This document shows positions 1-9,946 of a DNA stretch of 64,000 nt, piece after piece. The DNA is from Codonopsis lanceolata (taxonomy: Eukaryota; Streptophyta; Magnoliopsida; Asterales; Campanulaceae): NCBI GenBank assembly GCA_013146195.2, contig CM028378.1, forward strand, positions 36,182,227 through 36,246,226. Reading direction: 5' to 3'. Position 1 is the first letter of the stretch; the number at the start of each line of letters is the position of its first letter. Below the pieces are notes generated by a model. The model was not told where the DNA came from, did no database searches, and saw only the letters and a list, made by a program, of their open reading frames with translations. The translations under genes and the position numbers were made by a program.

Positions 1-292
1 GGCCGACACTGTTTGGGGCTTTGTTTCTGTCACAGTGAGAGAGGTGAGAGAAGAGAGACAGAGCAGTTTTAGAAGAGAGATTGAATTTGAAAATTGAAAA
101 TCATATTAAAAATATTAGTAAGGGTATTTTTGGATTTTTAGAATTTTTTTAAAGTTTTCAACAAAAAAATTGGATGGAGTGATGAACTTGATAATTATAT
201 CAAAGTAGAATGATTAAATTGAGGAAAAAATAAGTAGAGTGAGCTTAATGAATTTTGCCCGAAAGTTGAGTGACCAAATTGAAATTTAAACC
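1..292. mobile_element. Mutator-like element, right terminal part (cut by window edge)
   Basis: The last ~230 bases are closely similar, in inverted orientation, to the left TIR of the element at 41303-42721. Both share an 'aaatttaaacc' end, a 'gaccaaattga' block and a 'gggtatttttggattttt' block. This is therefore the right TIR of another copy of the same MULE family, ending at about 292. The rest lies left of the window. The purine-rich stretch 30-80 would be the start of the element's interior. The MULE assignment rests on the long TIRs and the 9-10 bp flanking duplication of the complete relative. Confidence 0.7.
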
Positions 293-298
293 TAATAG

Positions 299-871
299 CA
301 GTGTTCTAAAACTCCCCGTCTAGCTCCGCCTAGGCCCCGCCTAGGCGCTAGGCCCCTCTCTGCCGCCGCGACTTTCTTAGTCGCCGTCTAATCAACCAAG
401 TCGGCGCCTACGCCAAACCTCATCGACCTTAATTTATTTTTGTAGCTTTGATTTTGTGGCATGCGATGACCGGAGAAGGAAGGGGGGGCAAACTGGAGAA
501 TGAAGAGGGAGTGGTAATGGTGAGGCAGAGAGGGACGTAATGGGGGGCGAACTGGAGTAATGTCCTTTTTGTTTTTAGTTCTAAATTTGGCTGGTTTATT
601 GCTTTGAGGTTGTTAAGAATTGGGATTAATGATAGGTTTATATATTTTTGTTCATTTTACAAATATAGACAAGTGTTTGATAAAATGACAAACATAAAAA
701 AATTAAATCTGTAGTCAATGTGTTTGATTTTTGATGTAAATTATCAAAAAAAATGGTAATTATGCCTTAATTATAGGCCCCGCCTAGGCCCTGAATACGC
801 CCCGACTAGTCCCTTAGGCGCTAGGCCCTAGTGTGCTGCCTAGCGGCCGCCTAACTATTTTTAGAACCTTG
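299..871. mobile_element. hAT-type non-autonomous element (MITE)
   Basis: A 573-bp element flanked by a perfect 8-bp target duplication CCTAATAG (291-298 and 872-879), the size typical of hAT. The ends are inverted: CAGTGTTCTAAAA at the left, and CAAGGTTCTAAAA read inward from the right. Behind them lie GC-rich subterminal blocks full of CGCCTAGGCG-like motifs on both sides (about 320-420 and 778-853). The centre is AT-rich and has no transposase. It inserted exactly at the end of the MULE TIR at 1-292, so it is younger than that element. Confidence 0.88.
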
Positions 872-879
872 CCTAATAG

Positions 880-1665
880 TATCAATGAACTTTTTTTATT
901 ACCATTTTTTTCATTAGCTTTTCTTTTTACGTTATTTATTACTTGTTTGTACTCGTGCATAAAACGTACGGTACGGCATATATATTTTTCAACTAAATTA
1001 TACATACAAAATGAATAAATTATGGGACACTGTTTAACTAAAAATACTGGTGATGCACCCGTGCGTTGCACAGATTATAGATGTGTATAAAATTATATAC
1101 TAAATTAAAGTTGAATAATATTTATTAATTTTTTTAATATGAACAAAATAAACAAAAAATAATAAACTGTAAAATTAAATATAGAAAATCCTATAAATTT
1201 GAAAAAAATAATATAAATTTTGAAATACTTTTTATATACAATAATTTTCGTTCAACATGTACGACTATTGCAACTATAAATATCGCATAGTAACTCTAGA
1301 CAAAGATTCAAACAACTGATGATAACCAAAAACATGTTTTAAAATGAAGTTTTATATTAGACAATGACTTACAATGGTTTTTATTCCTATATATTAATGC
1401 GTAAGACATAATCAACAAAAAATATTTTATCTGAAATTTGAAAGAAATTTTAGGATCAAATAATATCAGTGACTTTCTTGGAAGCAAAAGAGTACCACCA
1501 GAATTACCCTTTAAAAGAACTCAACATTTTAAAACATGGTTTCTCAACCTTATAATAATTAATCTCGTGTTATTGCATAACTCAAATGAAAAGACTATGC
1601 TACGAAACAATATTATTTGAGTTCCAACCTTCAAATTTAACTCACAGTTTGAGATTTCGGAATAT
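880..1665. other. AT-rich spacer, no gene seen
   Basis: No coding sequence is supported. It holds one palindromic motif, TGCACCCGTGCGTTGCA (1054-1070). Related motifs occur near 4602, 51475 and 57451. The short ORFs here have no family resemblance and no neighbouring signals. Confidence 0.6.
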
Positions 1666-1689
1666 GTAATTCAATTGAAATATTCACGA

Positions 1690-2060
1690 GTATGTATCGT
1701 TCAAATTCACCAACGAGTTTTAGCTCAACTGATACTACTCACTTCTTCTAACAGAGAGGTCGGGTGTTCAAGTCTCACAAGAGACACCCTGGACTTTACA
1801 ACTCTCAATAGAGAGGTCGGGTGTTCAAGCCTCTTCAAAGGCACCGTTGTTGTTCAAGCCTTACCCAAAGGCCCAATTTAGCTACTCACTTATCTTAACG
1901 GAAAGTTTGAGTGTTCAAGCCCAACTAGAGGCACCCTAGTACTTCACTACTCTCAACCAAGAGGTTGGGTGTTCAAAGCCTCACCAGAGGCACCATTTGT
2001 TCAAGCCACACCAAAAGCATTATATATATAATTGAAGTCTTTCAAGACATTAAAATAATA
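1690..2060 (+). repeat. SINE-like repeat with tandem tRNA B-box motifs
   Basis: A tRNA-like start ('tttagctcaactgata', ~1718) is followed by a B-box-like 'ggtcgggtgttcaagtctc' (1759-1777). The B-box part is then repeated several times: ~1811-1830, 1897-1921 and 1957-1981, plus shorter 'tgttcaagcc' repeats at 1851 and 1995. Each is followed by 'agaggcacc'-type words. A second copy in reverse orientation lies at 47979-48300. It resembles the RNA polymerase III promoter of a tRNA-derived SINE, but the multiplied B box is unusual. It is not a functional tRNA, because no cloverleaf can be folded over it. Confidence 0.6.
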
Positions 2061-2631
2061 AAAAATTAAGGGTTGGAGTGCGGTCTATGTCCCCTCCAAC
2101 CTTAAAAAAGAAAAGAAAAAAAAGTAGATTTAAAAAAAATGTATCGTTCAAATTTAACTCACAGTTTGAGATTTTAGCATATGTATTGTTCATTGATGTG
2201 ATGTAATTTAAAAAAATTGCATCTTAATTTTTATATGACTATTTAATTGAAACCACACAAAAAAAAACATGTATCTCTCAACATAACTTATATATTACAT
2301 TTCAATTTCCAATTACATAAATAATTAACAAAAAAAGAAGAGAAAATGTCACTTTAATTTGAACATGACATAGAGTTCTCGATATTCTTACTTACTTGTA
2401 ATGGACCGTCATAAAATGTATTTTTTTGTTTGGTTTATTGAGTTTTGTCTTCTTTTCAGTTGTGTAGTGTGCGTTCATCTGATATTTACAAAATCCCAAA
2501 CATATATCAATTCATTTGCATACTGTCCGCTTCATACATTTGATAAGTTCCATACTGACATTGTGTCATAATCACAGACACAAAATCTAGTGATAATTTA
2601 AACTAAGACGGACCCAAACTAAAAAAAACAA
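2061..2631. other. AT-rich spacer
   Basis: The only structure seen is a short hairpin at about 2067-2105, with arms AAGGGTTGGAG and CTCCAACCTT, just downstream of the SINE-like array. No gene is seen. Confidence 0.5.
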
Positions 2632-2789
2632 GGGCAAATTTCAAGTGGGTACAATTTTAGAAACATGTTTTCATCTAGGACCATCAATTTTTTAGACATT
2701 TCATGTAACTACAAATTGGTTGCCAAATGACAAAAATGTCATTAATGAAGACAAATCTAATCCGGCTTTAAAAAATTTCAAAAAAGCTG

Positions 2790-3095
2790 ATGTCAAGTCT
2801 TGGCATCAGGTGAAAAAAAATTCAATAATTTAGGCATCAGGTTGCTGATGCCAAAAATGTTGATGCCTACAATTGTTGCTGACGCAAAAAATGTTGTTGA
2901 TGCCAAAAATGTTGATGCCTACCGTTGTTGTTGATGCCAAAAATATTGCTGATGCCAAAAATGCTGATGCCAAGGCTTGGCATCGGGTGAAAAAAATTTC
3001 AATAATCCAGGCATCAGGTTGTTGATGCCTACCGTTGTTGCTGACGCCAAAAAACCAAACTGATGCAAAAAAAAAAAAAAAATCTGATGCCATAG
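2790..3095. repeat. Degenerate GATGCC/GGCATC minisatellite
   Basis: Imperfect repeats of a ~24-bp word like 'gatgccaaaaatgttgatgcctac' alternate with the inverted word 'ggcatcaggttg', so the array contains many short inverted repeats. The block 'ggcatcaggtgaaaaaaa..ttcaataat' occurs twice (~2803 and ~2980). A weaker version is seen inside the related element at about 48520-48600. The small - strand ORFs through it are repeat translations, not genes. Confidence 0.75.
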
Positions 3096-3363
3096 CAGCA
3101 ACTATGTCTTCCAACTGCGTTTGCCATCCTCAAATCTCGATCAAGGTATCTTCGGATGATGGGAATGAATCAGATTTTCACATTTACGTCTAAAGGCAAG
3201 ACCACTGAGCTTTTCAAACAACTGTTGTTGGGATTGGAGCCAAGGTAGGTTGTCACTGCTGTGTCCCGTGAGGATCAAGAGCTAAGTTTACACCATAGGA
3301 AGTCTACTTGTTCATAGAAACATTCAAGGTTTGCGAATGGCTTCATTCGTTGACGGTAGATCC

Positions 3364-3388
3364 GTGTGTGTGTGTGTGTGTGTGTGTG
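3364..3388. repeat. (GT)n microsatellite
   Basis: About 12 uninterrupted GT units inside the Pack-MULE-like element, between the two gene scraps. Confidence 0.9.
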
Positions 3389-3417
3389 CCCGTGGATAGG
3401 TTGGTTGTTATAGCATT

Positions 3418-3572
3418 TTCTGCACTGCCTCGAGCTCCATCAAATTGCATATTCTAGGAATGACACCTGTGGGATTGGTTGTGATTGACGAAGCTGCTCA
3501 GTTTAAAGAATGCGAATCAACCATCCCTTTACAGCTTTTAGGTCTTCGCCATGTCATACTTATTGGATTTGG
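3418..3572 (+). pseudogene. Fragment of a UPF1/SEN1-like superfamily 1 RNA/DNA helicase
   Basis: One frame reads FCTASSSIKLHILG, then PVGLVVIDEAAQFKECEST and IPLQLLGLRHVILIG. This is the Walker B (motif II) region of plant SF1B helicases of the UPF1/SEN1 group, where DEAAQ is the ATPase motif and the '...LRHxxLIGD' stretch follows. Only about 50 codons remain. The similarity stops where the next conserved Asp of that family should be, and the sequence changes into an unrelated piece around 3573. There is no start codon, no other helicase motif and no continuing frame upstream, so this is a captured non-functional fragment. The family call comes from memory of the motif, not from an alignment. 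Confidence 0.75.
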
Positions 3573-3892
3573 GCGAAGGAGATATTTCAGCCTCCACAAT
3601 TGTGGCTGGCAGAAGATGAAATCGAGGAATTGAAGAGAAGACGGGAATGGTGTTAATTGGGGGAAGATGATCAGCATGTTAATTGGGGGCAGTGATGTAC
3701 TTTTACCCCAAAAATGTACCTAAAAGATGTGTCTAAAAAATGACTGGATTGATTTGAAAACATGTTTTAAAAAATGTACCGACTTGTAATTATTCCAAAA
3801 AAACAAACAAAGTCAGGCCCATGAGTATTTTTTATTTGTTTTTTTGTTTTAAATATTATAGAACTGTATTTCAAGATCTATTAAAAACAATA

Positions 3893-4148
3893 CACCCTCC
3901 GTCCCTAAATTATCGTCCTCCTTTCCTTTTTCGTCCGTCCCAAAATAATTGTTCAGTTTGAAACTTACCTTTTTAGAACATCACTTTTACCACTTTACCC
4001 TGATTTTTTCACTCTACTTTAATTATAGGTCACATATACATGGGCTTTAAAGGAAACTACACATTAAACCAATATAAATAATCAAGTCAATTGTTTTTTC
4101 TTAAACTGCGCCGGGTTAACCAGGACGATTATTAAGGGATGGAGGGAG
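3893..4148 (-). mobile_element. Stowaway-type MITE (Tc1/mariner-derived)
   Basis: A 256-bp element flanked by TA. The ends are CACCCTCCGTCCCTAAATTA and, inward from the right, CTCCCTCCATCCCTTAATAA. The interior matches, in inverse orientation, the copy at 47069-47302 and the older copies at 26163-26413 and 36108-36328. No coding capacity. Confidence 0.9.
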
Positions 4149-4150
4149 TA

Positions 4151-6367
4151 GTAAGTATTTTTATTTACCTATTTTTTATTTATAGTAATACTAAGTTATT
4201 TAATATTTTTGAATAACTACCATTTTTACGAATTATTTTTATATATTGATTTTGTTTGTAATTAGTTATATGCATATAGACTCTGTCTGAATTATGAATA
4301 GCTTGTCTAGAAATTTGATTTTAACTTAATTTTTTGTGTAATATTTAATAGTTATATGACTTTGGTATGTAATCAGTTATATGTCGTTTTTGAATTTAAT
4401 TCTCCAAATAAAAAAAGTAAACTCAATTGAAATAATTTCTGTCAACATCATTTAATGACACTTCTCAAATTCAATTTCAAAAATTAAATAAAATTGACAT
4501 AAACAGAATATAAGTGATTCCATTTTTGAAACGTGAGTTTTGACGGGAAATTTTTAAAAATTATGCACTTATGTTTTTATATATACTACAACACAACCGT
4601 GTAATGCACGATTCAATATTACTATAAATAAAACAATATAAAATTTTAATGATAATCATATAACCGAATAATTATATGAAAAATCACGAGTTCAATATGC
4701 ATATAAAACAAATTATAGAAAATTATTTTAATAAAAACAATAACTTTTTTAACATATCTTTAAATTGATATCGAAGTGACATGTCCTTGAGCAAAACAGT
4801 TTACTTTGTACAGTAAAAATTGAAGTTAATCATAGAAAATTATAATAAAAGCACTCGTGCAATGAACGGAGCATATATTCATATCAATACAATAGTTAAA
4901 ACTTTAGTGCTAATAAAATACACAAATGATTGCAACATAAAGATTATGAGTTCGATGTGTAATTGAATATCATAATTTTGTAACATTAAAATTAAGATTA
5001 TTTTGTTTGGCTCTCATGTAAAGTTCAATTAAAAATCTAAAATTATAAGGAAATTAATAGAAATAAAAAAATTAATGAAAAATCAATAGTCTTTAGGTTT
5101 AAAAATATTTTAACTTTGGAGAAAAAAAATCAATTTATAGAATAAAAATATTAAGAATTTCAGTTCAATTCAAATTCTAATATTTTTTCTGGATATAAAC
5201 AATAAAATTTACATTGAAGCTCACAATTCCAATTCTAAACTATGGAATTGACATCGAAAAAATTCAAACAATCAATGGATATACATCGGAAAATTTGGTT
5301 TAAACTGTGATATGGATAACTTTTAGACCGCGACCCGGTAAACACTTATAAAACCACATTGTTTTAGTAGATGTATATAAACGAAAAGACCTTAGTTTCA
5401 CCACACATTGCAATTTTTTTACGTATTTTTTGCAGCGATGGCCAACCCTAAGGTTACTACCTAAAGAAAGTCCGACAACGGAAGCTATGACCACCGACTT
5501 ACTGGAAACTTGTTGGCATGTTCAGGTTTCCAAAAATATTTCAAAAGCTCTGTTTAACTCTAAAACGCGTTTATTAATTTTAATTCGTGATTTAGTTCAA
5601 CTAACAAACAAATTCGATCTGAATGTTGATTAATTTCATCATTAATACTTTTTTTATATCTGAATTTTTTAACATGTATAAGTAACTAAAAAATCAGAAA
5701 TTATCGGGTTTCCATTTTTTTTACATTTAGCTAGCTGTCTCAAAAAATAGGTCCTATCTCGATTTATATATATTTTTTATAATAATAACTCTGGTTATGA
5801 TGAAATAGAGAAAAAATGTCAGATCTTGGTATTATTATTAATTGATTGTATGTGAATTAGTTTTACTTCAAAGTGTGTGTATATGATTTAGTTTAAAGAT
5901 CGTTGTTTTATTCCATCTTTATTTTTCCTAGCCTGGATATTGATGCAAAGAAATTGACAAAAAAATTGGTTTTGTTATCTCTAATGTTTCTACTATGCAT
6001 ATTTTTCTTAAAATACTAAATAAGAATGTGAAAATGTTTTAGAATCATTTATCCAATCAACCATAATAAAGACATTTTCTATTTTCAATTTCCAAGGCAA
6101 AAAACAGCTTATATACAAATTAGAAGTGTTCCTAAATTTGGAAAGTCACTTTTGGCGGGAACTTTCCAAAACTTGCTCTTCTCCTTTTACATATGTATAG
6201 ATATAACAATAAGATTAGTCATTATAGATTTTGAAATTTAATCATTTTCTACAACATAATTTTACATATGATTAGTCAATTGAAAAAAAGCAAACACTAA
6301 AATGATCATTTAGTCACACTATGATTTTGACATGGATAAAATAATTCAAAAGACTTCAACATTACTA
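4151..6367. other. Long AT-rich spacer, no gene seen
   Basis: No supported gene. Two related stretches, about 4535-4615 and 6140-6205, share 'ttttg(a/g)cgggaa' followed by an AT-rich run. The first continues into a degenerate CCGTGTAATGCACG motif. They are probably remnants of one old repeat family. The ORF at 5430-5633 has no recognisable feature. Confidence 0.5.
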
Positions 6368-6482
6368 CATCCGTCTCAAAAAAAAGGATGACGATAATTT
6401 AAAAATGAATGAAGATTTTATTTCAATAATTTTTGGATGGGCACAAAGGGAACGTTGGATAATAATTTTGGATCGGAAGAAG
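6368..6482. mobile_element. Small Stowaway-like MITE
   Basis: A 115-bp block between TA dinucleotides (6366-6367 and 6483-6484). The ends are CATCCGTCTCAAAA and, inward from the right, CTTCTTCCGATCCAAAA, followed on both sides by 'at(c/t)at'-type words. Short and diverged, so the assignment is moderate. Confidence 0.5.
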
Positions 6483-6577
6483 TATATATTTACTGATTAA
6501 ATATCATCTAATAGAAAAAAACAATAATATGTACAGTTGGCCAAAAAAAAGTCATTAAATACCATGTTAATTACGTA

Positions 6578-6698
6578 CTCCCTCCATTTCGGGTAAAGAA
6601 TCCTTGTTTGAAAGTCAAACTTTTGAAAAAAAAAAAGACACTTTTAGTAGTCCATTAGTAATCAAATGAATAATTGCGGTTCAGTCCTTTTTTTTAAA
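6578..6698. mobile_element. Stowaway-like MITE, left part only
   Basis: It starts after TA with CTCCCTCCATTTCGGG and continues 'gtttgaaagtcaaacttttgaaaa' and 'agtccattagtaat'. The same words occur in inverse orientation at about 22334-22460, so both belong to one MITE family. Here the right end is missing; the next element begins at about 6699. Confidence 0.55.
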
Positions 6699-7419
6699 GG
6701 GCAATACTTAATACAACACCTATAAAATACTTAATACAACACTTTTTGTTGTAAAAATACTATATTACCCTTGACAAAATAAAAAAAATAAAAAATTGAG
6801 CACTGGACCAACACCTACCGCCCACCGGACCACCACCCACCCATGCCCCAACCCCCAGCCCCTCCCCTAGCCCTCCCACACCGCCTGGGCCAAGCCCAAC
6901 CCCTCCCCCCAGCCCCCAGCCCACGATTGCCCCAGCCCCAGTCCTTCCCCCAGCCCTCCCACTCCGCCTGGCCAAGCCCAATCCCTCCCCTAGCCCCAGC
7001 CCACCAGCCTGTTCTTGACCCAGTCCCTCCCCCACCCCTCCTACATGGAATGGGCCTCCTCCAGTCCCTCCATCACCCAGCCCAACCACTTGCCCCTCCC
7101 TCAGCCTCCACCACCTCCTGCCCAACCTTCGCCACCTCCCGCCCAACCTCCGCCACCTCCCGCCTAGCATCCACCACCATCTCCACCCAAAAAAAAAATA
7201 GTTTTTTTTTTCATTTAATTGAAAACCAACTCCTGCCCACCTGCACCACCTCCCGCTCACCTGCACCACCACCCTCCCACCTCCACCACCAATCATTTTC
7301 TTTTTTTCCATTTAATTATAATTTTCAATTTAATTTTGAAATTGAACAAATGGCAAATTGGTAAACTTATTTCAAAAAGTGTTGTATTAAGTATTTTATA
7401 GGTATTGTATTAAGTACCT
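6699..7419. mobile_element. TIR element with a C-rich interior (Pack-MULE-like)
   Basis: About 50-bp inverted ends: left GGGCAATACTTAATACAACA (6699 on) and right, read inward, GGTACTTAATACAATACC (ending about 7418). Both continue into CTATAAAATACTTAATACAA and CACTTTTT. The word ACTTAATACAACAC is repeated directly twice inside each TIR. The centre (about 6795-7310) is strikingly C-rich and unlike the AT-rich surroundings. No target duplication was found, so the superfamily is a guess. Confidence 0.65.
6795..7300. repeat. C-rich low-complexity block (CCx repeats)
   Basis: Long runs of CCCC(A/T)GCC, CCCAACC and CACCACCTCC words. Long ORFs exist on both strands (173 codons on +, 183 on -), but they only reflect the composition: Pro/Ser-rich on +, Gly/Trp-rich on -. 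They may derive from a captured Pro-rich gene segment. No domain is recognisable. Confidence 0.7.
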
Positions 7420-8195
7420 ATGCGGGGGAAGATTATAACATCTTCGGTGCGCTATTTTTTATCCAACCGCATAAGTACATTTTTTTAAATTTCTTCCTAA
7501 AATGCCCCTCCTTCTCATGTTGATGGATATCAATCGCTGGAGTTGGACCGAATTCAAAGAAAATAGATCTAAAAATATAGGAGTTAACATTTTAATTAGT
7601 TCCGTTTTAATTTTTTTTCATAGATCTGGATAATTTGAGCTTGTCAATTTTAGAGTTGGAATTTTCCTAAATTATATATTGACAAATTGTTTCGATTTGG
7701 TTAATTTATTTTTACATCCTCTAATTTTTCAGACCTGCTTACTTAAAGCACAGATGTAGATTCGAAATTTTTGGATATGCAGTCTATGAGAAGTACAGAA
7801 CTTTATTTTTAAGAAAATAAAATTATAAATATAGATCTTAACTTTCTAAATTTATTTTTTAAAAAATCTGGATAAACACCAAATCAAGGTATTTTAACAT
7901 GGAAGGAAGAATTTTTTTTGAAGTAAAATGCCAAAGCTAAACCATATATATTGGGCAAAGGAATACAATATATATTTCCCGTGTACAATACAATTGGACT
8001 TTTGAAATTTGAATGATGCTTACATGCATAATTGACACAAGTATCAAGGAATGTAAAAGGACATTTTATGTGGATTTGTTTGAAGTGTAATGATACATTT
8101 AATTTTTTTTAGATAGCATGCAAAGTTGTACCTATATTAATAAAAGAAAAATCTTCTCTTTTTAGAAAGAAAGTTTTGGTGGGATATCCAACATT
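7420..8195. other. AT-rich spacer
   Basis: I see no gene, TIR pair or tandem repeat here. Only short AT-rich ORFs occur. Confidence 0.5.
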
Positions 8196-8200
8196 AATAT

Positions 8201-8538
8201 TGACAAGAAACACAAGTGAAACAAAGGATTCTTGGATAAATCTGTTGAAGAGAAGAGATTTCGTTGTTATTGAAAACTTAACAAAAACAATTACAAAGGC
8301 TGAAAAATATATATGAAACCCAATAACGGGAAGAAACTAATCACTAACAAGAAAAATAAAAAAAAACAGCCTCTAACTATGAAAGTATTACAGCCAAGCC
8401 CTTGTACTTTGCAACACAACAAAATTTAGGTATCTTTTTAGTTTTGACTTCAATTCTCCAAACTTTGCACTTGATCTAACTTCAGCCCCTTGTCTTAGGG
8501 TATAACTGCAGTTGAGGTTGCTGTTTCTAATGTTAATA
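8201..8538 (-). repeat. 3' LTR of the copia element
   Basis: A 338-bp direct repeat of 13029-13362. On the element strand it begins TATTAACATTAG and ends CTTGTCA. The first dinucleotide is TA rather than the usual TG in both LTRs. It lies next to the polypurine tract. Confidence 0.93.
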
Positions 8539-9149
8539 CCCTCCCCACAAGTTGAGGATGTGTGAATACTGACCACTCCTAACTTGGACAGAAAATTCCA
8601 GTGCAAAATTTTCCCTAAAAAATTTGTGAAGATATCTGCCAACTGACCTTTTGTCGAAATATGCTGCAGTCTGATAAGGCCTCCATAAATCTTTTCCCTA
8701 ATAAAATGACAATCCAGTTCTATGTGCTTAGTCCTGGCATGATAAACTGGATTGTTAGCCACAGCTATTGCAGAAGAATTGTCATAGTACAAGGTAACAG
8801 GTGTAGGCAAGTTGACCCCCAGATCTTTCAACAAACTTTTCAACCAAATTACTTCACAACTGGCGGTAGCTAGAGCTCTGTACTCAGATTCAGTAGATGA
8901 TCTAGAGACAACAGACTGCTTTTTGGAATGCCATGAAATAAGAGATTTCCCCAACATCATGCAAAAACCTGTTATAGACTTTCTATCATTGGGGTTCCCT
9001 GCCCAATCACTATCACAAAAGGCATGCAATTGGAGACTGTTGGCAGAAGGCAAATAAATTCCCTGTTCTAGTGAGGCTTTAACATACCTTAACACCCTAT
9101 GTAAGGCTTTCAAATGTGTATGTCTTGGATTTTGCACAATTTGGCTCAA
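8388..9149 (-). pseudogene. Copia RNase H domain and pol C-terminus
   Basis: One open frame of 253 codons. It holds the copia RNase H signature: an early Asp in 'AFCDSDWAGN', Glu in 'SSTESEYRAL', Asp in 'YYDNSSAIAVANNP', then 'HARTKHIELDCHFIREKI' and the 'KGQLADIFTN' tail. The expected acidic residues are all visible. The frame has no stop before the polypurine tract and runs into the LTR, so its last ~50 residues are LTR-encoded. It continues the reverse-transcriptase frame with a short overlap (9146-9149), meaning a frame change separates the two. Confidence 0.9.
8539..8546 (-). other. Polypurine tract
   Basis: GGGGAGGG on the element strand, directly before the 3' LTR. This is the usual site for priming plus-strand DNA synthesis. 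Confidence 0.85.
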
Positions 9150-9946
9150 GCATTGAGCTGCAAAACCAGATCTAGCCTGGTAACAGTAAGATATATGAGT
9201 TTTCCTACCAACTGCCTATATTCTGTAGGATTATCCAGTAGGGTTCCTTCATTAACCAGAAGCTTCCCATTTGGATCAAAAGGGATGGTAAGAGGTTTAA
9301 CATTCATTAACCATGCTGCTTCAATCAAGTCCAAAGCATACTTCCTTTGGATGAGGTGAAATCCATCAACTGACCACATGACTTCTATACCTAAATAATA
9401 CTTCACAGGCCCTAAGTCCTTAATGCTGAACTTATCATGCAACAGATGTTTCAAATTGCTAATAGTATCCATGTCATTACCTGCCACCAGAATATTATCA
9501 ACATATATAAGCACACTAGTGAACTTGGTTCCATTTCTTAGAGTAAATAGGGAATAATCTGCAAGGGATTGAGTGTAGCCAAGCCCAATGAGAACTTCAG
9601 TCAGTTTGGAAAACCATTGTCTGCATGCTTGCTTCAATCCATACAAAGACTTCTTCAACTTGCAAACACTTCCTATATTGCTCTTTGAATTGTAACCTAA
9701 GGGTAACTGCATATAAACTTCTTCCTCTAGATCTCCATGTAGGAAGGCATTGTTGACATCAAGCTGATGTACTTCTCACTTCTGTGATGCATCTATGGCC
9801 AGAATAGACCTGATTGTCACCATCTTGGCTATAGGGGCAAAGGTCTATGCATAATCTATTCCTTCTGTTTGGTTGTATCCTTTGGTAACTAATCTGGCTT
9901 TGAGCCTCTCCACACTTCCATCTGAATTGTATTTAACTTTAAAAAT
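9146..9946 (-). pseudogene. Copia reverse transcriptase domain, broken
   Basis: The open part (9712-9146) shows 'KKSLYGLKQACRQWF' and the catalytic box, which reads YVDN (about 9494-9505) instead of YVDD, so one metal-binding Asp is lost. The N-terminal half (9946-9713) is recognisable ('KARLVTKGYNQTEGIDY', 'HQLDVNNAFLHGDLEEEVY') but is cut by three in-frame stops. At least two of these are TGA where the family has Trp. Non-functional. Confidence 0.88.

Larger units (their letters stand above)
2632..3796. mobile_element. Pack-MULE-like TIR element carrying gene fragments
   Basis: The ends are inverted over about 80 bp: left GGGCAAATTTCAAGTGGGTAC, and right, read inward, GGAATAATTACAAGTCGGTAC. 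Both continue into shared blocks 'aaacatgttttca' and 'attttttagaca'. It is flanked by the 10-bp direct repeat AAAAAAACAA (2622-2631 and 3797-3806), which fits a MULE target duplication although it is low in complexity. The interior has no transposase. It holds a GATGCC-type minisatellite, a (GT)n tract and a fragment of a UPF1/SEN1-like helicase gene. Its right end resembles that of the element at 48365-49125. Confidence 0.75.

Noticed and set aside
1718..1780. tRNA gene
   Set aside because: A- and B-box-like words are present, but no cloverleaf, acceptor stem or anticodon arm can be formed, and the B box is repeated.
2830..3114. 94-codon - strand protein with repeated HQ/F motifs
   Set aside because: Translation of the GATGCC minisatellite and poly-A run.
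6760..7364. Long overlapping ORFs (183 codons on -, 173 on +) in the C-rich block
   Set aside because: Both strands are open only because C-rich sequence lacks stop codons. The proteins are Pro-rich or Gly/Trp-rich low complexity with no domain.
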